From assembly GCA_937958235.1 (NCBI GenBank), contig CALFGG010000038.1, positions 1-21,390 of the forward strand: a DNA stretch of 21,390 nucleotides, given 5' to 3'. How positions within the stretch are numbered: the stretch's first letter is position 1; every line of letters starts with the position of its first letter. The position numbers were made by a program, and so were the translations under genes. Shown here piece after piece: positions 14,361 through 21,390 of the stretch. The notes under the pieces are model-generated. The model saw only the letters and a program-made list of their open reading frames with translations. It ran no database searches and had not been told where the DNA came from. This DNA is from an uncultured Candidatus Saccharibacteria bacterium (GTDB taxonomy: Bacteria; Patescibacteriota; Saccharimonadia; Saccharimonadales; Saccharimonadaceae).

Positions 14361-16542
14361 ACTTTCGTTTCGAAATATCACGCGTAGCGTCAAGGATTAT
14401 GCGATTTATTTCTTCACGTTAGTACTCGGCGTTACTCTCTTTTATGTCTTCAATTCAGTCGGATCTCAAGCAGCAGTCCTCGAACTTAATAATGCCAAGA
14501 AGTTGATCGTCGAGTTACTTAGTAAAATCCTTTCCGGTATGAGCATTCTCGTGGTAGCCATTCTTGGCGCCCTGATTATCTATGCTTCGCGTTTCTTAAT
14601 CAAGCGTCGCAACAAAGAATTCGCCATCTATCTAACCTTAGGAATGAGTAAACGTAAAATCTCACGTCTCCTCTTCTTCGAAACTCTGATGATCGGTATC
14701 ATCTCACTCGCCGTTGGTCTCCTAGTTGGTATAGGCGCTTCGCAGCTGATCAGTATTCTCATCGGACGTCTATTTGAGGCAGATATGAGTAAATTTCAGT
14801 TCGTATTTTCTGAAAAAGCTTTCTTTGACACCATCCTTTATTTTGGTCTCATCTACCTCATTGTCATCGTATTTAATACGATAATCGTTGGTCGTCTTAA
14901 GATTATCGACCTGCTCCATGGTAGTAAGAAATCCGAGAAGGCATTCCTAAAGAACCCGCTACTACGTGCTATTGTTTTTGTTCTTTCTAGTTTTGGGCTA
15001 AGCTATGCCTACTGGTGGGTTACTAATGATAAGGTTTCAATGATGGACCGCATAAATAATCTCCTCTGGCCAGTTGCAATTGGTGTGATTACGACTTTTC
15101 TGCTTTTCTGGTCATTTTCAGGCTTAATTATGGAAATCCTCACCAGGAGCAAAAGATTCTACTATCGTGGCCTCAATTCTTTTATCTTTCGTCAAGTCTC
15201 CAGCAAGATTAATACAGCAGTGGTCTCCATGTCTCTAATTAGTCTTCTCCTCTTTTTGACTATTAGCATTCTTTCACTCTGTTTTTCAATTAACGAATCT
15301 ATGAAAAAAGAGTTAGCCTATAACACTCCGGTTGATGCCTTCATTGAGCTTACCGATTATCAGGCGGTCTTTGGTCCAAATCGCCCTGGCTACGGACCTT
15401 TGGCTGACAGTATCAACCCAGATTTTGATGCGCAGATTAAAGAGTCACAAAATTACATGCAAAAGTCTATCTATCAAAGATTAACTGAGAAAGACAAGGA
15501 TATTGCAAAAAGTATTAAGGAGTATCTTGAGGTTAATGTCTATGCCGACCATACCCTTACTTTTAAACAGGCACTCCAAGCGGAGTATCTTAACGGCTTA
15601 GTGGGTGAGTTTATGTCAAAAACTGCAGTACCAATACTTCGTGTTTCTGACTATAATAAAATAGCAAAACTCTACCATCGCGAAGAAATCTCTTTGGCTG
15701 ACAATCAATATCAAATGCTTGCAGACTATAAACCCATGAGCGACTCTATTGATAAATCGTTGGCTTCAGGTTTTCAGATTAATTATCGAGGACAAACTCT
15801 AAGTCCAGTTGCAAAAAAACATCTCGAAGGTTTTGTAACCTCCTCTGGTATGAAGTCTAATACTGGTGTTCTAATCGTGCCGGATAAAATCGCTACCGAC
15901 CAGGCCATTGGTAGTCGTGTTTTACTGGTAAACTATAATATAAGTGCGGATCATACTGCCCAACAAATCGATAATGACATACGTAGAATCTATGACCTTG
16001 GTAATTTATCTATTGAGATTCATAGCTCTGCAGACGAGCCAGCACAAAAATCGAAACAGAATAGTAAAAAAGAAGAGCAGCGTCCGAGTGGTGTCTCCTT
16101 TAGTTATATGACTAAAATCCTTATTTATACCTCCTCAATTGGTCTGCAGGCCATCGCTACCTTTGTCGGTTTTTATCTTGGTATTATCTTCTTGATTTCT
16201 TCTGCCGCAATTCTTGCCCTCAAACAACTTTCTGAGTCATCTGATAATATTGAAAAATACGCTGCCCTGCGAAGACTCGGTGCCAGTAATAAAATGCTGA
16301 ATCGTGCTCTCTTTATTCAAATCGCCATCTTCTTTGTCTTCCCGCTTCTTGTCGGTATTCTCCATTCTGTCTTCGGTATTAAATTTGCCTCCAGCATCAT
16401 TGAAGTATTCGGTTCCGGTGGATTACTCGCTTCAATCCCAATCACCGCTTCCATGCTTATTCTGATTTATGGCGGTTACTTCCTCCTAACTTATCTCAGT
16501 AGTAAACGTATTATTTCTGAAAAGCAATTACGCCGCGACTAA
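14350..16542 (+). CDS. BceB/FtsX-type ABC permease, copy 1
   Basis: 730-aa permease, partner of the preceding ATPase. Ten predicted helices lie at about 17-37, 60-84, 108-138, 161-182, 205-222, 239-262, 291-312, 596-624, 653-675 and 690-715. A large extracellular domain (about 313-595) sits between helices 7 and 8, the hallmark of Bce-type permeases that bind peptide antibiotics or their lipid targets. FtsX-like segments occur around RRNKEFAIYLTLGMSKRKIS and EKYAALRRLGASNKMLNRAL. The start is ATG 14350: it overlaps the ATPase stop by 11 nt, has TGGAGG 9 nt upstream, and gives the conserved MLFKLSFRNI end. A longer in-frame reading from 14203 lies inside the ATPase gene and is rejected. Confidence 0.93.
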   Translation: MLFKLSFRNITRSVKDYAIYFFTLVLGVTLFYVFNSVGSQAAVLELNNAKKLIVELLSKILSGMSILVVAILGALIIYASRFLIKRRNKEFAIYLTLGMSKRKISRLLFFETLMIGIISLAVGLLVGIGASQLISILIGRLFEADMSKFQFVFSEKAFFDTILYFGLIYLIVIVFNTIIVGRLKIIDLLHGSKKSEKAFLKNPLLRAIVFVLSSFGLSYAYWWVTNDKVSMMDRINNLLWPVAIGVITTFLLFWSFSGLIMEILTRSKRFYYRGLNSFIFRQVSSKINTAVVSMSLISLLLFLTISILSLCFSINESMKKELAYNTPVDAFIELTDYQAVFGPNRPGYGPLADSINPDFDAQIKESQNYMQKSIYQRLTEKDKDIAKSIKEYLEVNVYADHTLTFKQALQAEYLNGLVGEFMSKTAVPILRVSDYNKIAKLYHREEISLADNQYQMLADYKPMSDSIDKSLASGFQINYRGQTLSPVAKKHLEGFVTSSGMKSNTGVLIVPDKIATDQAIGSRVLLVNYNISADHTAQQIDNDIRRIYDLGNLSIEIHSSADEPAQKSKQNSKKEEQRPSGVSFSYMTKILIYTSSIGLQAIATFVGFYLGIIFLISSAAILALKQLSESSDNIEKYAALRRLGASNKMLNRALFIQIAIFFVFPLLVGILHSVFGIKFASSIIEVFGSGGLLASIPITASMLILIYGGYFLLTYLSSKRIISEKQLRRD
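16477..16531 (+). repeat. 55-nt exact repeat, copy A
   Basis: Bases 16477-16531 in the 3' end of permease 1 are identical to 21336-21390 in permease 2. The window ends there, so the match may continue. Elsewhere the two genes differ at many third positions. Confidence 0.95.
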
Positions 16543-16556
16543 GAAAGTTATCAATA

Positions 16557-16673
16557 ATGTCCGAGCAAATGCAGTTTGCTGCGGCTAATCTTGAGTATGA
16601 AAAAGCGGCAGAAATTCGTGATATGATAGAAAAAATCCGAGACGAAGAAGAAAAAGGAAGAGTTAATGTTTAA
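16557..16673 (+). CDS. 38-aa stand-alone UVR-motif peptide derived from the uvrB 3' end
   Basis: A short intact ORF (begins MSEQMQFAAANLEYEKAA, ends GRVNV) filling the gap between permease 1 and the response regulator. Codons 1-24 align without gaps to uvrB 13393-13464: 64 of 72 bases match. Of eight changes six are synonymous, one is Leu to Phe, and one turns the uvrB TTG codon into this ATG. The pattern suggests selection for the peptide rather than a dead fragment. It is essentially one UVR helix-hairpin (the UvrB-UvrC contact motif, also seen in McsA and ClpC). It begins 14 nt after the permease stop with only a weak GAAAG element, so reinitiation is plausible, and it overlaps the next ATG by 8 nt. 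It may still be non-functional. Confidence 0.7.
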   Translation: MSEQMQFAAANLEYEKAAEIRDMIEKIRDEEEKGRVNV

Positions 16674-17340
16674 AATTTTAATTATTGAGGATGATAAAGG
16701 TATCAGGGAAGGGCTTTCGGAGCTTTTACTAACCTCAAATTACGTGCCTTTGGTTTTGGATATGAACAATATCTCGGTAGAAAAGATCCAAGAACTTTTG
16801 CCAGACCTTATCCTGCTGGATATTAATTTACCAGGTATTAATGGTCGTGATTTTGTGCGTGAAATTAGAAAAGTTCTTAATACACCAGTCATCATGGTTA
16901 CTAGTCGTAATACCGAAATGGACGAAGCGCTTGCTATTAGTTATGGCGCGGATGATTTTATTGCTAAACCCTACAACCCTACAATTTTATTGCTCCGTAT
17001 TGCGGCAATTTTAAGACGATCCAATCTTGCTTCAGAGATTAAAACTTATCGAAATCTACAAATCGATTTCAAGAAAGGTACCATCTCTTCAACAAAAAGC
17101 AACAGTAAAGCTATTGAACTTACGAAAAATGAACTCCTGATCTTTCGTGTTCTTTTGTATAATCAAGAACGCATCGTTTCACGTAATGAGCTGATGACAG
17201 AGCTTTGGGATAACTGTGAATATATTAACGATAATGCGCTTACTGTCAATATTAGTAGACTTCGTGACAAGTTAGAGAAGTTAGGCGAAACATCAACCAT
17301 TGAAACTAGAAAGGGCCTAGGCTACATCCTTGCCAAATAG
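16666..17340 (+). CDS. OmpR/PhoB-family response regulator (BceR-like)
   Basis: 224 aa. The receiver domain (1-112) has acidic pocket Asp9/Asp10 (IIEDDKG), phospho-acceptor Asp52 (LLDINLPG), Ser80 (MVTSRN) and Lys101 (AKPYN). The C-terminal winged helix (about 125-222) shows ELTKNELLIFRVLL, VSRNELMTELWD and a recognition region NALTVNISRLRDKL, ending GLGYIL. BceR-type regulators switch on transporter genes when their kinase is driven by transporter activity. ATG 16666 lies 5 nt after GGAAG and inside the end of the 38-aa UVR ORF, giving coupling. The kinase gene follows after 2 nt. Binding sites may be the inverted repeats before the two ABC genes; this is inference. Confidence 0.95.
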   Translation: MFKILIIEDDKGIREGLSELLLTSNYVPLVLDMNNISVEKIQELLPDLILLDINLPGINGRDFVREIRKVLNTPVIMVTSRNTEMDEALAISYGADDFIAKPYNPTILLLRIAAILRRSNLASEIKTYRNLQIDFKKGTISSTKSNSKAIELTKNELLIFRVLLYNQERIVSRNELMTELWDNCEYINDNALTVNISRLRDKLEKLGETSTIETRKGLGYILAK

Positions 17341-17342
17341 CT

Positions 17343-18428
17343 ATGAAATTTAGGGAATACATCGCGGATAATCTGAGCATTCTTCTAGCTAATCTTCTTG
17401 CAATTATTTTAACCGAGTATCTTCTTTGTGTATTTTCAACCTCTCTTGAATTCAATATCTTTATTATTTTCATTAATCTCTCTACTTTCATTGTTTGCTT
17501 CCTCCATGCTTATTTTAGAAAAGCGCGTTTTTATAAAAAAATTCATCAAGGAATTGATGCTCTCGATCAAAAGATCTTGGTACATGAACTAATCGACCCG
17601 ATAACCAACGAAGAAAAACTCCTTCATCAGGAGATCTCCGAACTCAATCGTTATATGATTGACCAAATTAATCAATATAAAATCAAATTTGAAGATTTTA
17701 AAGAATATCTTGAGCTTTGGGTCCACGAGGTAAAATTGCCTATCTCTGCTCTTCGGTTAAACCTCACTCAAACAAAATATAAAAATAACCAATTACTTCT
17801 TTCGGAAATAGATCGGCTGGACGACTATGTTAATCAGATTTTGTATCTAGTCAGATCTGAGCACGTAGAAAAAGATTACCAAATTTCAGAGTCCAGCCTT
17901 TCGGAGATTATTAAGCGTGTTGCTCTTAAAAATCAGAGTGCCCTTATAAACAGTAGAATTGATTTTCAAGTTGAGAATGTAGATAAAATAATTGAAACCG
18001 ACCCAAAGTGGTTGGAGTTTATCTTAAATCAAATCATCGCCAACAGTATAAAATACCGCAAAAAGAAATCGCCTCAAATTAAGGTTTATAGCGAGGAAAC
18101 CTCAAGATCACTTGTTCTACATGTATATGATAATGGTATTGGTATTCCAACGTCTGATCAATCTCGCGTCTTTCAAAAGGCTTTCACTGGACAAAACGGT
18201 CGTCCCTATGATTTTGATAAGACTAAAATAAATCTCATGGCAGATACTAGTGGTAGTAAGAGTACTGGTATGGGGTTGTATATCGTTAAAAAGTTGATTG
18301 ACAAATTAGGACATCGAATTTTAATTAGTTCGACTGAATATCAATATACGGATATTATGATAGTTTTTGCCAAAAATGATTATTACAAAAATGTAAGAAA
18401 CTGTAATATTAAAAGCACGACAGAATAA
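17343..18428 (+). CDS. intramembrane-sensing histidine kinase (BceS-like)
   Basis: 361 aa. Two helices (about 10-32 and 36-57) are joined by only a few residues and there is no extracellular sensor, the intramembrane-sensing type. A coiled linker (60-120) leads to the H-box ELWVHEVKLP with His128, close to the WVHEIK.P signature of BceS. The ATPase domain has N-box NQIIANSIKYRKK, G1 DNGIGIP, an F-box region SRVFQKAFTGQNGR and G2 STGMGLYIVKKL. In Bacillus such kinases lack their own ligand site and sense the load of the BceAB transporter with which they form a complex. Here two candidate transporters flank one kinase. It starts 2 nt after the regulator stop. Confidence 0.94.
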   Translation: MKFREYIADNLSILLANLLAIILTEYLLCVFSTSLEFNIFIIFINLSTFIVCFLHAYFRKARFYKKIHQGIDALDQKILVHELIDPITNEEKLLHQEISELNRYMIDQINQYKIKFEDFKEYLELWVHEVKLPISALRLNLTQTKYKNNQLLLSEIDRLDDYVNQILYLVRSEHVEKDYQISESSLSEIIKRVALKNQSALINSRIDFQVENVDKIIETDPKWLEFILNQIIANSIKYRKKKSPQIKVYSEETSRSLVLHVYDNGIGIPTSDQSRVFQKAFTGQNGRPYDFDKTKINLMADTSGSKSTGMGLYIVKKLIDKLGHRILISSTEYQYTDIMIVFAKNDYYKNVRNCNIKSTTE

Positions 18429-18450
18429 TCGAAATTCTATAAACTTGAGA

Positions 18451-18469
18451 CAACAAGAACTTCTTGTTG
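18451..18469 (+). promoter_or_regulatory. perfect 19-bp inverted repeat before ABC2
   Basis: CAACAAGAA (18451-18459), a central C and TTCTTGTTG (18461-18469) form a perfect palindrome just upstream of the AAAGGA ribosome site (18471-18476). There is no T-tract, so it is not a terminator. A weak -10 TATAAA lies at 18438-18443. It could be an operator or a 5' hairpin affecting translation. Confidence 0.55.
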
Positions 18470-18481
18470 GAAAGGAAAAAA

Positions 18482-19249
18482 ATGAAAGAATTACTAAAAA
18501 TTGAGAAAATCGAGAAGTATTACGGGAACCGTTCAAGCATCACGAAGGCGGTTGACAATATTTCTTTCGAGGTGGATAGTGGTGAGTTTGTAGCTATTAT
18601 GGGTGCAAGTGGTTCTGGTAAGACCACACTTTTGAACCTTATCTCCACCATTGACAAAGTCACCTTTGGACATATTTATGTAGCAGGTACCGATATTACG
18701 AAACTCAAGGGGAACGCACTTAATCGCTTTCGAAGGGAAGAGCTCGGATTTATTTTTCAGGATTTCAATCTACTTGATAATCTTACTGCATACGAAAATA
18801 TTGCACTTGCTCTTTCTATTCAAAACATTAAAGCCGTTGATATTGAACCGCGTGTTAAAAAAGTTGCCACCGATTTAGATATTCAGAATATCTTGCAAAA
18901 ATATCCATATCAGCTCTCTGGTGGACAAAAACAGCGTGTGGCATCAGCCCGTGCCATTATTACTGATCCAAAACTAGTTCTAGCTGATGAGCCAACCGGT
19001 GCACTCGATTCAAAATCCTCTAGAATGCTACTTGAACGTTTTGATTACTTAAATCAAGAGCTCGATGCCACTATTCTGATGGTTACCCACGACGCTTTCA
19101 CGGCAAGCTATTCTTCTAGGGTGATTTTTATCAAAGATGGCAAGATTTTTAATGAAATTAATCGTGGTAAGAATTCACGAAAGGAATTTTTTGACAAAAT
19201 TATCAATGTCATGACGTTATTAGGCGGAGACCTTAACGATGCTCTTTAA
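18482..19249 (+). CDS. ABC transporter ATP-binding protein (BceA-type), copy 2
   Basis: 255 aa, paralogue of the ATPase at 13584. Walker A GASGSGKT (41-48), Q-loop in FIFQDFNLLDN, signature LSGGQ (145-149), Walker B LVLADE (165-170), D-loop ALDS and H-loop His203 are all present, so it should be active. ATG 18482 is chosen because AAAGGA lies 5 nt upstream; the in-frame TTG at 18464 sits inside the palindrome and adds an unconserved LERKK. Its gene overlaps permease 2 by 11 nt, the same overlap as in copy 1, which supports block duplication of the ATPase-permease pair. It lies 53 nt after the kinase gene, probably in the same operon with possible internal regulation. Confidence 0.95.
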   Translation: MKELLKIEKIEKYYGNRSSITKAVDNISFEVDSGEFVAIMGASGSGKTTLLNLISTIDKVTFGHIYVAGTDITKLKGNALNRFRREELGFIFQDFNLLDNLTAYENIALALSIQNIKAVDIEPRVKKVATDLDIQNILQKYPYQLSGGQKQRVASARAIITDPKLVLADEPTGALDSKSSRMLLERFDYLNQELDATILMVTHDAFTASYSSRVIFIKDGKIFNEINRGKNSRKEFFDKIINVMTLLGGDLNDAL

Positions 19250-21390
19250 ATTATCTTTTCGAAATATTATTCGTAGTATGAAGGACTACGCCATCTATTT
19301 CTTTACTCTCGTCCTCGGCGTTGTTATTTTTTATGTCTTTAATGCTATCGGTACGCAAACATCCATGATGGAATTAGGCAGCTCCACTAAAGATGTAGTT
19401 AAACTCCTTGTAAATGTTTTGTCAGGCGTAAGTTTAGTTGTTGCTGGTATTCTTGGCTATCTAATTATTTATGCTTCAAGATTTCTCATTAAACGGCGTA
19501 ATAAAGAGTTCTCTATTTATCTCACTCTCGGTATGAGTAAACGCAAAATATCTCTACTACTTTTTCTTGAGACTCTCTTTATTGGGTTGCTCTCTCTAGT
19601 TGCTGGCCTCTCTCTCGGCGTTATTTTGTCGCAACTAATGAGTGTAATGGTCGCCAATTTATTTGAGGCCGATATGTCAAAATTTCAATTTGTCTTTTCC
19701 GGTGAAGCCTGTCTAAAAACTATTGCTTATTTTGGGATAATTTATCTTCTGGTGATTGCCTTTAATACTGTCATGATCAATAAACTTAAGATAATTGATC
19801 TAATCCAAGCTAGTCGTAAATCCGAAAAGGTCCGCCTAAAAAATCCTATCATCTGTACAGTTATTTTCTTTCTTGCTGCTACGATTCTAGGCATTGCCTA
19901 CTACCAAGTTACCGTCAATTATCTCAAGGTTCTCTCAGAAATCGCACTATTTTGGCAAGTAATTGGTGCTGGAGTCATCGCAACTTTCTTACTCTACTGG
20001 TCATTATCAGGCCTCATAATGAAGCTGATTGCAACACGTAAAAAACTCTATTACAAAGACTTGAATAGTTTTACATTTAAGCAGATTAGTAGCAAGATTA
20101 ATACTACCGTTGCTTCAATGAGTATTATCTGTCTCATGCTCTTCATTACTATCTGTACTTTGTCTAGCTGTTTATCTATCCGTGAAACTTCCAAAAAACA
20201 GCTTAAATATGCCACTCCCGTCGATATTGTTGTTTCATATCGAAATAATGATAATTCAAAATGGGAAGAATCTGGTTCCGATGAAGAGAAAGACAGTCCA
20301 GCCGTCAAGGCTTGGAAGCAAGAAATGGCAGTCAAGTTTGAAAACGACTCTAGGGCGACTATCGAGGATATTATTAAGACCAGCCCAAATCTATGGAATA
20401 ATCTCAAAGATCAGACTTCTTTTAATACTTATGTACTTTCCAAAAAGATAGAAGATGGCGGGCTTGATCTTAACGCTGTATTAAACCAAAAATCTCTTCA
20501 AAAGATGGCTGAGATGACTAACGGCCACGCTAATGGAATGTATCTCTTAAGAATAATCTCAATCTCAGATTATAATAAGATTGCTAAACTATATCACTTC
20601 GATCAATATAGATTAGATCCTGATCAATATTTTATTCTATCTGACTTCAAAAAAATGGAGGAGATTTACAATATATCTCTGAAAGATGGACATAAAATCA
20701 AGATAAACGAAAAAACCTTATCACCAAAATTTGACTATCCAAAACAAGGTTTTATCGAGCCATCTAATACGAATGGCAATATGGGAATCCTCGTTGTCTC
20801 TGACGAAGTTACTAAAACTTTAGTAAAATATGAGAATTTCATGGCCGCAAACTATAAGACAACTGATAAAAATGAAAATGAACAGTTCGATAAAGACTTG
20901 CGTCGCATTGTTACTGGCAACGAAAATGATTATATTAAAATTACTTCTCCGCGTTTTTATAGTATATATACCAAAAATCAGATAATCGCCATGTCGGTAG
21001 GTCTTCAGGCTATTGCTGTTTTCCTTGGCTTATATCTTGGTATCATCTTCCTCATCTCTAGTGCTGCGATTTTATCACTTAAAGAATTATCTGAATCATC
21101 TGATAATCGTGAAAAATATATGATATTAAGACGCTTAGGCGCAGATGAGAGGATGATTAATCGCGCTCTCTATCGCCAAATTGCCATATTCTTTGCCGCC
21201 CCACTTTTCTTGGCTATCGTCCATTCGATCTTTGGCCTGACATTTGCTATAAAAATTCTTAGCTTTATTGGCGCTGATGGATTAGTTCCATCAATAATCA
21301 TGGCTGTAATATTTTTGGTTACAATTTACGGTGGCTACTTCCTCCTAACTTATCTCAGTAGTAAACGTATTATTTCTGAAAAGCAATTAC
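19239..21390 (+). CDS. BceB/FtsX-type ABC permease, copy 2 (3' end cut by window)
   Basis: Runs off the window after 717 codons. It begins MLFKLSFRNIIRSMKDYAIY, nearly identical to copy 1, with GGAG 9 nt before ATG 19239. Helices 1-7, a large extracellular domain (about residues 315-580) and helices 8-10 follow the same plan. The membrane parts are closely related to copy 1 (RFLIKRRNKEFSIYLTLGMS, LFEADMSKFQFVFS, GLYLGIIFLISSAAIL). The extracellular domain has diverged strongly (WEESGSDEEKDS, KTSPNLWNNLKDQ), suggesting a different ligand. The last visible 55 nt are identical to copy 1. By comparison only about three codons plus the stop are missing. Confidence 0.94.
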   Translation, partial: MLFKLSFRNIIRSMKDYAIYFFTLVLGVVIFYVFNAIGTQTSMMELGSSTKDVVKLLVNVLSGVSLVVAGILGYLIIYASRFLIKRRNKEFSIYLTLGMSKRKISLLLFLETLFIGLLSLVAGLSLGVILSQLMSVMVANLFEADMSKFQFVFSGEACLKTIAYFGIIYLLVIAFNTVMINKLKIIDLIQASRKSEKVRLKNPIICTVIFFLAATILGIAYYQVTVNYLKVLSEIALFWQVIGAGVIATFLLYWSLSGLIMKLIATRKKLYYKDLNSFTFKQISSKINTTVASMSIICLMLFITICTLSSCLSIRETSKKQLKYATPVDIVVSYRNNDNSKWEESGSDEEKDSPAVKAWKQEMAVKFENDSRATIEDIIKTSPNLWNNLKDQTSFNTYVLSKKIEDGGLDLNAVLNQKSLQKMAEMTNGHANGMYLLRIISISDYNKIAKLYHFDQYRLDPDQYFILSDFKKMEEIYNISLKDGHKIKINEKTLSPKFDYPKQGFIEPSNTNGNMGILVVSDEVTKTLVKYENFMAANYKTTDKNENEQFDKDLRRIVTGNENDYIKITSPRFYSIYTKNQIIAMSVGLQAIAVFLGLYLGIIFLISSAAILSLKELSESSDNREKYMILRRLGADERMINRALYRQIAIFFAAPLFLAIVHSIFGLTFAIKILSFIGADGLVPSIIMAVIFLVTIYGGYFLLTYLSSKRIISEKQL
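21336..21390 (+). repeat. 55-nt exact repeat, copy B
   Basis: Identical to 16477-16531 and reaching the window end. It lies in the last part of permease 2, which just upstream differs from permease 1 at many positions. Confidence 0.95.

Noticed and set aside
1..21390. Genetic code 25 (UGA = Gly)
   Set aside because: All core genes read full length without any in-frame TGA and keep GGN glycines at conserved motifs, so the standard bacterial code fits.

Overview
The window looks chromosomal and bacterial, most likely from the Patescibacteria/CPR and probably Candidatus Saccharibacteria (TM7). This assignment is inference. It rests on moderate-to-low GC, many genes that start 6-10 nt after a -10 box with no Shine-Dalgarno (leaderless style), a pilin-like two-helix surface protein, an LPXTG-type protein, and a compact standard-code gene set with only TAA/TAG stops. 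No rRNA or taxonomic marker comparison could be run.

Left part (1-8119) is mostly housekeeping. It holds the 3' part of a LysM/CHAP peptidoglycan hydrolase, obg, a small membrane protein (minus strand), a secreted fusion of cell-wall-binding repeats, a Ser/Gly linker and a VirB2-like segment, then trmD, recG, a His-rich putative metalloenzyme and rsmD. Then come an LPTTG surface protein and tRNA-Leu(UAG) with its own promoter and terminator.

Middle (about 8885-11040) is a small accessory block just downstream of tRNA-Leu. It contains a GNAT acetyltransferase, an alpha/beta hydrolase and an unrecognised protein behind a strikingly structured leader RNA. Arginine codons here are almost all AGA/AGG/CGA, unlike the CGT/CGC of the flanking core genes. 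An ASCH-domain gene and uvrB return to core codon use.

Right part (13543-21390) is a Bce-type peptide sensing/export locus: ABC1-permease1-(38-aa UVR ORF)-response regulator-intramembrane histidine kinase-ABC2-permease2 (cut by the window end). The 38-aa ORF is a diverged copy of the 3' end of uvrB, which itself lies just before ABC1. The layout fits a tandem duplication of [uvrB tail-(regulators)-ABC-permease] that left a still-open mini-gene as its scar. The two permease 3' ends also share a 55-nt exact repeat. The main points for follow-up are this duplication with its standalone UVR peptide, the mutually exclusive hairpins before the gene at 10336, the wall-binding/pilin fusion, and the systematic leaderless promoters.
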